A DNA stretch of 64,000 nt, taken from positions 310,001-374,000 of the forward strand of contig MEOH01000002.1 in assembly GCA_001769535.1 (NCBI GenBank), read 5' to 3'. The notes beneath the pieces are model-generated. The model saw only the letters and a list, made by a program, of their open reading frames with translations. It did no database searches and was not told the DNA's origin. The position numbers and the translations under genes were made by a program. Positions 17,896 to 30,100 of the stretch are shown piece after piece. Positions within the stretch are counted from its first letter, which is position 1. Each line of letters starts with the position of its first letter. This DNA comes from Bacteroidetes bacterium GWF2_38_335. GTDB taxonomy: Bacteria > Bacteroidota > Bacteroidia > Bacteroidales > GWF2-38-335.

Positions 17896-17925
17896 CAAAA
17901 TTAAGGCATAAATTCTGTTTTTCAA
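17896..17925 (-). promoter_or_regulatory. Promoter of giant protein B gene
   Basis: On the minus strand TTG (17923-17925), a 19-base spacer and TAATTTTG (17896-17903) match the Bacteroidota -33/-7 consensus exactly. The -7 box lies 38 bases upstream of the ATG. Confidence 0.68.
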
Positions 17926-17978
17926 TGTATCTAACAAAAGAAATATCAGTTTTTTGTCACAGAATATGAACATTGATC

Positions 17979-18012
17979 AAAAAAAAAGCCGTCAAAAAAA
18001 TTGACGGCTTTT
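17979..18012 (-). terminator. Intrinsic terminator of giant protein C gene
   Basis: On the minus strand AAAAGCCGTCAA, a T5 loop and TTGACGGCTTTT are followed by more T. It lies about 20 bases after the stop of the 18032-23917 gene. Confidence 0.9.
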
Positions 18013-18031
18013 AATTTTTTATTGATGAAAA

Positions 18032-21000
18032 TTATTGAACAACAATTTTCTTAACCAGATTTTGAGTTTCAGTGGTCAGTTTCAGATAGTAAACACCATC
18101 AGCAAACTGATTGATATCAAACTGTTTGGTTAAACCAATTGAATTCGATTGATCAGTTAAAACAACCTGACCCTGAGCATTCATTATTACTATTGTAATG
18201 TTTTCAGAAACATTGCTTACGTAATTAATTGTAAACACGCCCTTGTTAGGGTTGGGGTAAACTGAAACACTTACATTTTCTGAAATTTCAGAAACAGCGT
18301 CAATCAAATGAACATAAACTGAGTCCATTGAATAACAACCATTATCATCAGTAACTTCAACAGAATACCATCCGTCAGCATTTACTTCGAAAGTCTGGTT
18401 TGTTGAACCATCCTGCCATAAGTAAACCGGATTGTATGGATAAGCGTGTGCATCCAGGGTATGAGGGTAAGAAACTACGTCAATGGTATCATCAACACCA
18501 CCAAGATCAACATTAAGCTGGTAGGAAATAACCTGACCATCAAGAGTGTTGTTGGCAGCAACTTCATCAGCAGCATAGTCAAACCAAATAGTGAAATTAT
18601 AAGTTCCGGGCAGGAAGCTTTCTTCTGCATCAAACTCATCAAAAACCACATCACCGGGGTTAAGGTCGGCTGACAAAGTGATAACATCGCTAACAACGGT
18701 AGTACCGCCATCAAGTGTGTAATAAATATCGATGGTTTCGCCAGCAGCGATTACAGTTTCACCAATGTTCTGGATTCCGATTGGTACAGTGTCAGTACCG
18801 TCGAAGTCACAAACATAATTGATTACTTCCGGGAAAACCAATTCAAGATCAGTTATAAGATCAACATCCATGAAATCTACAACAATACCTGTTTGTGAAA
18901 ATCCAACTACATCAGCTGCAAGTGTTGAGGCAAATGCTGCATCAGTAAAAGTAATTTCCATATTAGAAATATCATTGATGTTTTCATGAGCTGCAGCATT
19001 TCCTGTCATTCCGATAATTGCAGTAGTTGTTGAAGTAGCTGCAATGTTAACGGTCAAACCAGCTGGTACGTTAGCAACGTTGTAATGAACTCCGGGAGTC
19101 ATTAAACCAACAGTGGTAAACGCATCATAGGCAAGTGTCAGATTGATTGTATTTCCAATGCTTCCGTCGTTGGCAACAGCTTCGGTAAATGTTGTTCCGT
19201 CCCATGTTAATTCAACAACATAAGGATCCATGAAATCAACATTAATAGCAGACTGTGAAGAACCTGTAATTAAAAGGGCATCAACAGCAGTGAAAGCTGC
19301 ATCAAGGAAAGTGATTCCCATGTTTGCAATATCATCAGCATTCATATGAGAAGCAGCATTACCTGTTAAGGCAACAGTTGCAGAAGTTGTACCTGTAGTA
19401 GTAATAACAACAGTTAAACCGGCAGGAACGTTTGCAACAGTATAATCAGTTGCTTCAACCAAAGTACCAACAGTGGCAAAAGTTTCATCAGTCAGTGATA
19501 AATTCATAACTGTAGAAATACTTCCGTCATTGGCAACATCTTCAACAAATGTATTCACATCCCAGGTTAAAACCGGAGGATTGTTAAAGTCAACTGCCAA
19601 AGCAGTATTTGAATAGTTGATTACACTTGCGGCATTAGCACCTGTGAAGGCAGCGTTAAGGAAAGTGATTCCCATATTTGCAATGTCATCAATATTTTCA
19701 TGATTTGTTGCATTGCCTGTAAGAGTGATAGTTGCATTATTGGCATCAGATGTAACAATAGAAACAGTTAAACCTGCAGGAACGTTTGCAACAGTATAAT
19801 CAGTTGCTTCAACTAAAGTTCCGATAGTTGCAAAAGTTTCGTTTGCAATGGAAAGAGTTACAACAGTTGAAATACTTCCATTGTTTGCAGCATCTTCGGT
19901 AAATGTTGAGCCTGACCAGGTAATAACGCCCGGAGCAACATCAATATAATCAACAACCAAGGTAGTTTGAGTATAACCTGTAACCAGAGCAGCAGGAGTT
20001 GCAGTGAAAGCAGCGTCAAGGAAAGTGATGTCCATGTTTGCAACATCATCAACGTTCATGTGAACAGCTGCGTTTCCGGTAAGTTCAACAGTTGCAGTTG
20101 TGGTTGAAGTGTTAGTGATAAGAACAGTTAATCCAGCGGGAACGTTTGCAACGGTATAATCAGTTGCTTCAACTAAAGTACCAACAGTTGCAAAAGTTTC
20201 ATTAGCAAGAGTCAGGTTAACCACAGTTGAAATGCTTCCATCATTTAAGATATTTTCATCAAATTCAGTAGCACTCCATGTGAGGACAGGAATTACTTTG
20301 TTTATTTCGCCCGGAGTAGGAATTGCAGGTATGTAAGTGTTTGTATTTAACGGACCACCTGTGCCATTGGCAATTCTTGAACATGAATGAATTGTTGCAC
20401 CACCAGCTGCACCTTCGTTAATCTGAGGTTGTCCGGCGTTTATCAACACAATAAGACCAGCATCATCAGTTGCAGCAGAATTGCTGTATACAAGGGCATC
20501 CAAAATGTTTGCAGTTGTAACGGCAGTATTTGTGGGGAAACTTGTTGCATCACCCATATATAAGGCAACTGCATCAACACCGTTTTGAATACCATTTGTA
20601 GTAAATGATGTTAAATCAACATTCGGAACCAATGCGCTACCGATTACAAAATAACCGTTAGCATCAGTTGAATATCCATCCAGATCAATTGCATTATAGC
20701 TCAGATCTGTTGCACCATTATATAATACTACTACCATACCGGTAAGAGATGTATTACCAAAACCACCGTCGTATAACTCGATAAATTCATTTCCATCAGT
20801 TGCTGTTTGATCACAATCAACTTCATTTATTACAACCACAGCATTATCATTAAAATCAACGGTAATTGCAGACTGTGAATAGTTCAAAACATCAGAAGCT
20901 ACGCCACCTGTGAAAGCAGGATTGAGGAATGTAATGTCCATATTCGCAACATCATTTATGTTTTGATGAGCAGTTGCGTTACCAGTCAAAGTAACAGTTG

Positions 21001-23917
21001 CAGCAGTAGTGCTTGTTGTTACAATTGAAACAGTTAATCCGGCGGGAACGTTTGCATTAAGGAAGTCAGCACCATCAACAAGTGTACCTACAGTAGCAAA
21101 AGTTTCGTCAGTCAATGTAAGGTTAACAACAGTTGAAATACTTCCGTCGTTTGCAGCAGCTTCGGTAAACGAAGTTGCGCTCCATGTTAATACAGGAGTC
21201 GGAGGAGGTGTGCCGGTAACAGTGAACTGAACATTTCCGCTAGCGGTGGTATAGCCATAAATTACAGCAATATAAGTACCAGCAGCAAGAGTTGTTTCAG
21301 TAATCAAACTTTGAGTACCTGCGCCGCCATCATCATCATAACCCAAATTATTGGTTGGGTTTGCGGGAGAAGTAGTCATATCATTAACGATATCAACACA
21401 AGCAGTAAAATAAGCCAATTGTGTATCAAAATCAGATCCGTCGGTGGTAATAACCACGTTTTCATAATCCTGATCCAATGTAAATGCTACATATAAAGGA
21501 GTATTTGGGCAAAGTGCACTTGTGTATGCAGGGTCGTTAATATCGTATGCAAAAGCACTGGCACAAACAGTTTCAACAGGAGAAGGAATCTGTGTTACAG
21601 TAACAACCCAATTCTGAGTTGTTGTTCCGTCTTCTGCAGTAATTGTGTAAGTAAGTGCAGCAGTGAAATCATTAACAGTTACACCTGAAGTTTGGGCAAC
21701 GGTTGCAATTTCTGCATCAGCACCAAATGAAAGGGTGAAATCAGCAGTTAATGTTGTAATATCTGCACACTGATTAATTTCCACAGCAATGGTATGTGCT
21801 GTTGCATCAATGGTAGCTGCACCTGTTTGTTCATCAAAACCAAAGGTTAAGAAATCGGTTTCAGTATTGACGACAGCTTCAGTTACAGTAACTACCCAAT
21901 CCTGAGTTGTTGTTCCGTCTTCTGCAGTAATTGTATAGGTAACTGGAGCAGTGAAGTTATTGGCTGTTGTACCTGAAACCTGGGGAACTGCTGCAATTGC
22001 AGCATCAGCACCGGTTGACAAGGTAAAAGTAGCAACCAATCCGGTCATTACAGTTCCGTTTCCAACTTCAATATTAACAGTATGCGCTGTTGGATTAATT
22101 GTAGCAGGACCTGTTTGTTCAGGGAAGCTGTAAGTTAAAATATCAGTTTCAGTGCTAAACGGAGTGTAAGTTATTTCGAAATCATAATCTGAAGTAGTAT
22201 AATTATCACCCCATAAAATGTAATAGTTTGTTCCCGAAGTAACAACAAATGAATCGTCAGATTGAGTTGAACAATCGTCATCACTGCTGGCAATAGCAGT
22301 AACACCGGGACATTCTGCATAAGCCCATAATCTAGTGTCTTCAGTGGTATGTCCGCAAGTAAATATTCTAACGTTTCCGTCGCCGGGAGCAGTAAATATA
22401 AACCATTTATCACCTGTGCTGTTGTCTGCATGGTTGATACCAACATTTGCAATGATTGGATCGGTGCAGGCTGAGCCGGGAGTAGTAGTAGTAAATGAAT
22501 ATGGACCTGACCAGGTACTTTGAATACCACCACAATCAGTCTGAACATAGTAATCATAAGCAGTTCCTGCAGTAAGTGTGGTCAGTGAATAAGTTGAAGC
22601 AGTCAAACCATTGACAACTGTTCCTGTGCCGGGAGTAAAACCGTCAGCACCCCATTCAACATTCCATAAAGATCCTGTTCCGTCAGCCCAATCTAAATCA
22701 GCTGAAGTTTGTCCAATATTAAGAGCAGTAAGCCCTGTTGGTGAAGGACAAGCAGGAATATCTGAAATACTAAAATCATCAACATATAAATAATACATGT
22801 AATCAGACTTATATTGAATAGCGATATATTTTGTTCCTGCAGGAATTGTTACAGTATATTCTGTCCATGCTGTATTTAAGGCATCTGTAATATCAGCACT
22901 CCAGATAAAATCGGTAGTGTAGTTATTTCCGGTTGTTGAAGTACCAACAGAAAAGGTTTCAGTTGATGTATTAGATTTCCTATACCAGAAAGAAAGAATT
23001 TTTCCTGTAGAATAGTTCATCTCTGGAGATATCAGATACTGATTATAAGGAGTACCCGATGAATAAGAAGAAAATCGGAAAGATCTAGCACCACTATGAA
23101 ACTGTGTAGTTGAATGGGTCATAAGGTTTCCGGCAGGAGGTGAAGCATTTGCGTAAGCCATTGTCCAACATGTTGGGGGAGCTGTGGTTGCTTCAAATCC
23201 TTCAGTGTAATTTGTTGTAAAAACATCACATTGAGTGGTAAAAGCATATGGTCCAGACCATAAGCTTAAAGGTCCGCCGCAATTTGACTGGACATAAAAT
23301 TGATATACTGTTCCAGAACTTAAGCCAGTTGCAGTCCAGGGTTTTGAAGCAACTCCTGTAACTGAAGCAACAGAAGCTCCTGTTCCTGGTGTAAACCCAG
23401 GTAATCCGACTTCAACGTTCCATGCTGTAGCCGAACCCGATTCAGTCCAGTTAAGATCAGCAGTTGAAGCAGTAAGGTTTGAAGAAACTCCGGTTGTTGG
23501 AGAAGGACAGGCGGGAGGAGTATATCCGATTTGCAAATCAAATGTAATTGTAACAAAATCAGAATATACATCCGCATCGTTTGATGAAACAACAATCGTT
23601 GAAAAAGTTGGTGATATAACTTGTCCATTTAATTGATCATCACAACCTGCTGTAACAACTGGTACTCCATCAACAACGAGGTTAAAAGTATACCAACTTG
23701 GACAATTTCCACTGATTAATGAACCAGCACTATTTACAAGGGTTATTGAATTAATGGTACCACCCCCGGTACAAGTAATATTTGCGGGTGTGATTGTTAC
23801 TAAAGTAGGGTCAGAATCATTTCCTGATGCAGTAAATGTCTGTGTACAAGTTTGCGAATAAAGATTTCCACCATAGAAAATCAACGCAAAAAGAAAAAGT
23901 AGGATGTTTTTTCTCAT
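18032..23917 (-). CDS. Giant T9SS-secreted repeat protein C (FN3 / anchor J / lamin-tail / five ~118-residue repeats)
   Basis: A protein of 1961 residues with signal MRKNILLFLFALIFYGGNLYSQ. Modules: an N-terminal beta domain (about 23-134); FN3-like repeat; a choice-of-anchor J/MAM-like jelly roll (about 229-390, TNYTEGFEATTAPPTCW to LYVDDFSISD); second FN3; two PPC-like sandwiches flanking two DUF5018-like units (about 481-895); then five copies of a ~118-residue unit. Each unit begins LTW(S/D)xxxFxE and contains NDGSISTVVNL, ETFATVGTLVE and NVPAGLTV. A lamin-tail-like domain (about 1027-1207, VVINEVDCDQTATDGNEFIEL) is inserted after copy 1. The end has a CARDB/Ig region and a type A sorting domain (VSVYPNPNKGVFTINY). 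No enzyme motif is seen. The repeats are very similar at DNA level, so they can recombine and the copy number may vary between strains. Confidence 0.9.
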   Translation of the reverse strand: MRKNILLFLFALIFYGGNLYSQTCTQTFTASGNDSDPTLVTITPANITCTGGGTINSITLVNSAGSLISGNCPSWYTFNLVVDGVPVVTAGCDDQLNGQVISPTFSTIVVSSNDADVYSDFVTITFDLQIGYTPPACPSPTTGVSSNLTASTADLNWTESGSATAWNVEVGLPGFTPGTGASVASVTGVASKPWTATGLSSGTVYQFYVQSNCGGPLSLWSGPYAFTTQCDVFTTNYTEGFEATTAPPTCWTMAYANASPPAGNLMTHSTTQFHSGARSFRFSSYSSGTPYNQYLISPEMNYSTGKILSFWYRKSNTSTETFSVGTSTTGNNYTTDFIWSADITDALNTAWTEYTVTIPAGTKYIAIQYKSDYMYYLYVDDFSISDIPACPSPTGLTALNIGQTSADLDWADGTGSLWNVEWGADGFTPGTGTVVNGLTASTYSLTTLTAGTAYDYYVQTDCGGIQSTWSGPYSFTTTTPGSACTDPIIANVGINHADNSTGDKWFIFTAPGDGNVRIFTCGHTTEDTRLWAYAECPGVTAIASSDDDCSTQSDDSFVVTSGTNYYILWGDNYTTSDYDFEITYTPFSTETDILTYSFPEQTGPATINPTAHTVNIEVGNGTVMTGLVATFTLSTGADAAIAAVPQVSGTTANNFTAPVTYTITAEDGTTTQDWVVTVTEAVVNTETDFLTFGFDEQTGAATIDATAHTIAVEINQCADITTLTADFTLSFGADAEIATVAQTSGVTVNDFTAALTYTITAEDGTTTQNWVVTVTQIPSPVETVCASAFAYDINDPAYTSALCPNTPLYVAFTLDQDYENVVITTDGSDFDTQLAYFTACVDIVNDMTTSPANPTNNLGYDDDGGAGTQSLITETTLAAGTYIAVIYGYTTASGNVQFTVTGTPPPTPVLTWSATSFTEAAANDGSISTVVNLTLTDETFATVGTLVDGADFLNANVPAGLTVSIVTTSTTAATVTLTGNATAHQNINDVANMDITFLNPAFTGGVASDVLNYSQSAITVDFNDNAVVVINEVDCDQTATDGNEFIELYDGGFGNTSLTGMVVVLYNGATDLSYNAIDLDGYSTDANGYFVIGSALVPNVDLTSFTTNGIQNGVDAVALYMGDATSFPTNTAVTTANILDALVYSNSAATDDAGLIVLINAGQPQINEGAAGGATIHSCSRIANGTGGPLNTNTYIPAIPTPGEINKVIPVLTWSATEFDENILNDGSISTVVNLTLANETFATVGTLVEATDYTVANVPAGLTVLITNTSTTTATVELTGNAAVHMNVDDVANMDITFLDAAFTATPAALVTGYTQTTLVVDYIDVAPGVITWSGSTFTEDAANNGSISTVVTLSIANETFATIGTLVEATDYTVANVPAGLTVSIVTSDANNATITLTGNATNHENIDDIANMGITFLNAAFTGANAASVINYSNTALAVDFNNPPVLTWDVNTFVEDVANDGSISTVMNLSLTDETFATVGTLVEATDYTVANVPAGLTVVITTTGTTSATVALTGNAASHMNADDIANMGITFLDAAFTAVDALLITGSSQSAINVDFMDPYVVELTWDGTTFTEAVANDGSIGNTINLTLAYDAFTTVGLMTPGVHYNVANVPAGLTVNIAATSTTTAIIGMTGNAAAHENINDISNMEITFTDAAFASTLAADVVGFSQTGIVVDFMDVDLITDLELVFPEVINYVCDFDGTDTVPIGIQNIGETVIAAGETIDIYYTLDGGTTVVSDVITLSADLNPGDVVFDEFDAEESFLPGTYNFTIWFDYAADEVAANNTLDGQVISYQLNVDLGGVDDTIDVVSYPHTLDAHAYPYNPVYLWQDGSTNQTFEVNADGWYSVEVTDDNGCYSMDSVYVHLIDAVSEISENVSVSVYPNPNKGVFTINYVSNVSENITIVIMNAQGQVVLTDQSNSIGLTKQFDINQFADGVYYLKLTTETQNLVKKIVVQ
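18870..20295 (-). repeat. Four adjacent ~360-bp intragenic repeats (copies 2-5)
   Basis: Four in-frame units with boundaries near 20295, 19930, 19568, 19206 and 18870. The stretch TATAATCAGTTGCTTCAAC recurs in three of them (19440, 19795 and 20155 regions). The DNA similarity is high enough to suggest recent duplication or gene conversion. Confidence 0.85.
20836..21220 (-). repeat. Repeat copy 1, separated from copies 2-5 by a lamin-tail domain
   Basis: It encodes the same ~118-residue unit (NDGSISTVVNLTLTDETFATVG) as copies 2-5. It is separated from them by about 540 bases coding for a lamin-tail-like domain at 20296-20835. Confidence 0.8.
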
Positions 23918-23963
23918 AAGCTTTCTTTATTAGATTTATTAATTATTTTTCAATTAAGAGGTA

Positions 23964-23971
23964 CAAAATTA
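23964..23971 (-). promoter_or_regulatory. Possible -7 box of giant protein C gene
   Basis: TAATTTTG on the minus strand matches TAnnTTTG. It lies 46 bases upstream of the ATG. The nearest upstream TTG has only a 16-base spacer, so the match is partial. Confidence 0.42.
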
Positions 23972-24167
23972 CTAAATTTGAAACACCCAATTTATGATTT
24001 TGTTCATTTTTAACAGATTTTTATCAATTATTTGTTAATAAACTGATTTATAAAAAAATAAATCTGTACGATAATGAACAGCGCAAAATTTTTTCTTCAT
24101 TTTTTTTAACCTTCTTGCTTTTTAATCATCTTTTTTGTAAATTAACCGATTATTAAAAACTGAACCC

Positions 24168-27100
24168 ATGAAACGCTACTTTCTGATCCTGATTTCGGGA
24201 TTGCTTTTTTACAATCTTTCTTTGGCACAATTGACTGTAACCGGTGGATTAACTGCCACCCAACTGGCAGAGATTCTTGCCGGTCCGGACATTACCGTAT
24301 CCGGAGCAACGCTTACAGGCGATGCAGTTGCCTCAGGATCTTTCAACGGATCACTTTCCAATATCGGATTGTCTTCGGGTGTTATCCTGTCAACAGGAAA
24401 TATTAACCAGTCGCCCGGACCAAACACTGCCACCAACAGTGGATCTGACCTTGGCGAACCCGGAACTGCACAAATGACGGCTCTTGCCGGGGCTGCAACC
24501 GAGGATGCCATCACCCTTCAGTTCAGCTTTGAGGTTCAGTCCGAAATGATCCAGTTTTCCTATGTTTTCGCTTCCGAAGAATACCCCGAATATGCTCCAC
24601 CAAACAGCTCCAGTTATAATGACGTTTTTGCTTTCTATATCAGTGGTCCGGGTATCACTGGTGAGGAAAACATAGCACTGCTTCCTGGTACTTCAGATGT
24701 TGTTTCCATTAACAACATCAACGCCATTACCAACAATATGTATTACATCAGCAACGCCGGCGGCACCACTGTTCAGTTTGATGCTTTTACTACTGAACTT
24801 ATTGCCCGTAAGGACGGACTGATTCCCTGCCAGACATACACCCTGAAACTTGTTATCGCTGATGCAGGTGACGGTGTTTACAATTCTGCAGTTTTTCTTC
24901 AGGAAAACAGTCTTATTCAGGGTGTTGTTGCTGTTCAAACTCAAACAATCAACTCCGACGATATTGCTTTAGAAGGATGTGTGGACGCCAGTTTTGACTT
25001 TTCTCTTGAACAACCTCTTACTTACGATTATACCATCGATTTTACCATAGCTGGATCTGCTACCAACGGAATTGATTACGAATTTATTGATCATTCAATT
25101 ACTATTCCTGCCGGTCAGACTGCTGCTACAATTATTATTCAGGCTATCCAGGACGGTTTTGCCGAAGGCCAGGAGTCTATTTATCTTATCTATAAACCTG
25201 AAATATGCTCTGATTTTGATACCGCTCAACTATTTATTGATGATGCTGTTCCTATTGAATTTAGTATTATTGAAACAAATCTTGATTGCTACGAAGATAA
25301 TTCCGGCGAAATATTTGTTGATGCCACTGGTGGTTTCCCCCCTTATACTTTTCATCTTACTGATGAGTCAAGCACAACTACTTTGTATTCTACCAATCCT
25401 ATGACCGGACTGGCAGCCGGAACCTATTCCGTTCAGGTTTATGATATTTATGGCTGTAAAGCCGAAGCTCTTGTTATTGGTGGCTCATTCGATGCAGGTG
25501 TAACATTTTTGCCCGATGGCAGTGGTGTTACCTACACCAGTTCAATTGTTATATCAGGTTTTGATCCGGGACAAACACTGGATGACCTGAGCATGCTTCA
25601 GCAAATTTGTGCCAATATGGAACATTCCTATTTGGGCGATCTGCAAATTAGAATCACCTCTCCCACCGGTCAATCCTGCATTTTAAAACAATTTTCAGGC
25701 GGCGGTTCAACCGACCTTGGCGAACCTGTTGCTACCGGTCCGGTCGATGGCGGCGCCGGTTCAGGTATTGTTGATCCGGGTAACGGCTTTGATTATTGCT
25801 TTAACGCTGATCCCGATTATGGTACCATGGTAGCAGAATCATACGTTTACCAACATACTTATGTAGATAACGTAGGCCACAATCTTACTGATTATTATTT
25901 GCCTGCAGGTTCTTATATTCCTTACCAACCTCTGAGCACTTTGCTTGGCTCATTGCTCAACGGAACATGGACTCTGTCTGTAACAGACCAGTTCGCTCTC
26001 GATAATGGTTATATTTTTAACTGGAATATCAGTCTGATTTCCGATTTACCCGATACAGTTGCTGTTTTGACACAACCCGACGGAATGGATGTAAATGGTT
26101 TTGTTACTCAGGCCCAGTGCGGCGGCAGTGACGGCGCAATTAATATTACAGTAAACGGTGATGTTCCGCCTTTTACCTATTTATGGAGCAACAGTGCCAC
26201 AACTGAAGATATCAGCGGAATCCCATCCGGCAGTTACAGTGTAACTGTTACTGATAATGCCGATTGCCATCAGACCGAATCATTTATTCTGAACAACATC
26301 AGCAGTATTAATACTTCAAAAACAATTACTCACATTACTTGTAATGGTGGAAATAATGGTGCCATTACCCTTACAACTTCGGGGGGCACTGCTCCTTACA
26401 CTTACGCATGGAGCAGCGGTCAAACTACTCAGTCTGTTTCCGGACTTGTAGCCGGAACCTACAATCTTACCATTACTGATAATACCGGCTGTATATATCT
26501 GGAATCTTTTACCATAAATCAAAATCCTCCGATATCTGTTGCTACAGTTTCTGTCCTGAATGAAATCTGCAGTTCTGACAACGGGTTAATCGACATTAAC
26601 CCCTCAGGCGGCACAGGATCATATGCATATGCATGGAGCAATGGCGCTACCACACAGGATATAATTGACATACCTTATGGAACATATTCTGTTACTGTAA
26701 CTGATGGAAACGGCTGCTTCACAACAAGAACCTACTCAATCATTAACGATGTAAGCAACTGCTCTGCTTTTTGCTTCCTGGATATCAGCAGCTCAAGCAT
26801 TACCAATGATCTATGCGGATCGGGAACAGGTGCTATTGACATTACGCTCGAGGATGTTACCTTCCCGTATGTGATAAACTGGAGCAATGGTGCCACTACC
26901 GAAGATATTTCAAATCTTGTTTTTGGTAATTATACTGTGACAATTAACGACGCAAATAACTGCCAGTTGATTGAAACAATAACTGTTCCAAACAATACCG
27001 GCACACTTGACATTACCAGTTCAAATGTAACCAACGAAACCTGTGGCAATGATCTGGGTGCCATTGATATCACCCTTTCAGGTGGTTCTTTGCCATACAC

Positions 27101-30100
27101 TTACTCATGGAGTAACAGTGCTACTTCACAGGATATTGCTGGTCTGGCTGCCGGAAATTACACAATAAATATTACTGATGGCAGTAATTGCGTGTTGTCT
27201 GAAACATTTACCGTAGCCAATAACACCGGAACAATGAATGTGGCTTATGATACAGATAACGATATTTGTGATTCGGGGCAGGGATCAATTACCCAGACTG
27301 TCACCGGAGCATTTGGCTCAGTAAGTTATCACTGGAGTACTGGTCCGACAACCGCCTCATTGGTTAATCTGCATGCAGGCACCTATATCTGTACAATTAC
27401 AGATGCAGCAGGTTGCAACACCATTGAAACCTACTACATAACAAACTCCCCGGGCACAATGCATCTTAGCTCAACAGTTGTTACCAACGAAACCTGTAAT
27501 AATAACAGTGGTGCAATTAATCTGACCATTGCAGGTGGCGGCGGCGGATACACATACAACTGGTCAACCGGGGCAACTACAGAAGATGTTTCAGGATTGA
27601 ATGAAGGTATTTATCATTGTACTATTACAGATATTAACTCCTGTTTCGTTCATACCGGTTATATCTATGTATTTAATGATGCCGGTAATCTTGCAGTGGA
27701 AAATCAATTTATAACTGATGAAATCTGTAACAACCAGCATGGTGCTGCCAATGTTAATATAACAGGCGGAACTACTCCGTATGTTTATCACTGGAGCAAT
27801 GGTTCTACTGCTCAGGATTTACTCAATGTGCATGATGGTAATTATACTCTTACCGTAACAGATGCAAATGGATGTATAACCGAACATATGGTTGAAATTT
27901 TGAATACTCCAGGCGATCTGGAAATTCTTGCTGCCCTTGTTACAAATGAAATATGCGGAAACAGTCAGGGTGATATTAATATTACTCTTGATGGCGGAAC
28001 CACTCCTTATAGTTATATCTGGAGCTCAGGACAAACTTCTCAGGATCTTATTAATGTTGCTGAAGGAACTTATTCATGCACCATTTCAGATGTTAATGGT
28101 TGTGTCGTAAATTATACCGGTACCATCGAAAACAACGCCAGTACACTTGCAACTTCGACAGTTATTACAAGTGAAATATGCTCTAACAGTACCGGATCTA
28201 TTGATCTTACTCTGACAGGTGGAGCAAGTCCGTACACATATTTATGGAGTTCAGGTCAAACAACACAAGATATCTCGGGGTTAAGCGGAGGAGTTTATTC
28301 TTGTGAAATAACTGATAATTCAGGTTGCCACATCAACACAGGCATCATAAATATTTATAACAATCCGGGTACCTTGAATGCTACTGCCGTTTCGACCGAT
28401 GAAACATGTTCAAACGATGCCGGAAGTATCAATGTTACAACCACCGGGGGTGCAACGCCTTACTCATACATCTGGACAGGCGGCGCAACTACCGAAGATT
28501 TATCTGGATTAAGTGCCGGCACCTATTATTGCACAATTACAGACATCAACGGATGTGAAGTAATAATTAGTAAAATCATCACCAATACACCTGGTACTCT
28601 TGCCATTTCAAATGCTCTGGTCAGCAATGAAACATGTAATGACAATCTTGGAGCCATTGACCTGACAATTTCAGGAGGAACTTCGCCTTATACTTATTTA
28701 TGGAGCAATGCACAAACAACACAGGACATGGTTTCGCTCAACGAAGGAAATTATACCTGCACTGTATCTGACGCAAATGGCTGTCAGGTTATTTCAAGCG
28801 TATACACTGTTGCAAATAACCCCGGATCACTTGCACTGACTGACATCATCATAACTGATGAGAACTGCTCCAATGGACTTGGAAGGGTTAATATTACGAT
28901 TTCAGGCGGCGTGACTCCGATTACTTACCTATGGAGCAACAGTGCCATAACCCAGGATATTATCGGTCTTCATTCGGGCAATTACGCTTGTACTGTTACC
29001 GATGCCACCGGATGTAAATTATTCATTAATGCAACCGTTGGCAATAATTCGGGAACACTGAATGTCAACAATTCTGTTGTTACCAATGAGGCATGTAATA
29101 ATAATGCCGGAGCCATTGATATTTCTGTTCAGGGAGGAACCATTCCTTATACATACTTATGGAATTATGGACAAACCACTCAGGATATTTCAGGATTATC
29201 TGAAGGTAATTTTGAAGTTCAGATTACTGATGATAACGGATGCATCATTACTTTTGTAACTGAAATCCTTAATCTTGGCAGTGATCTTGATATTACAAGT
29301 GTCAGTATTTCTGATGAAATGTGCGGAAATAATGCCGGGGCAATAAATATTACTACCGTTGGCGGAAATACACCATACAGCTACATTTGGAGCAATGGAA
29401 ACATTTTTGAAGATGTTTCGGGTGTTGCAGCAGGCAATTACAATGTCACCATTACCGATAATAATGGCTGTACCGTGACTGATGGTTTTACCATTAATGA
29501 AAATAACGGTACTCTAAACCTTATTTCAGTAAATGCTGTTGATGAAAGCTGCGGCGAAGTAAATGGCTCAATTGACGTCACTTTCTCAGGTGGTTTTGCA
29601 CCGGTAACTTACTTATGGAATACAGGTGCTGTAACACAAGATCTGACAGGTATTCCGGCCGGCAATTATATTATTACCATCACTGATACTTACGGATGTA
29701 ATATTAATGCGTCCGAAACCATTGTTAACTTATCAGGTGGATTTGAAATCAGCAATTCTGTTGCTGTAAATGAAAGTTGTGCCGATGAAGCGGGTTCGAT
29801 TGACCTTACTATAACAGGCGGACTTCCTCCCTATTCATACACATGGAATACTGGGGCGGTTACCGAAGATTTATCAGGACTTTCAGCCGGAACATACAAT
29901 TGTACTGTAACGGATGCCAATTTATGCAGTATTTTATTTGAAGAAACAATTATCAATCAGACAACCGGAATTGCCATTTCAAATTCGGTGACTCAGAATG
30001 AGACCTGTGGCAACAACGTTGGCTTTATTGATCAAACAATTTCAGGCGGAACAACTCCGTATTCATATAACTGGAGCAGCGGTCAGGTTACTCAGGATCT

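Noticed and set aside
22171-22557. Alternative-frame open stretch within giant gene C
   Set aside because: A leucine-rich shadow of the repetitive coding sequence; no start signals or family motifs.
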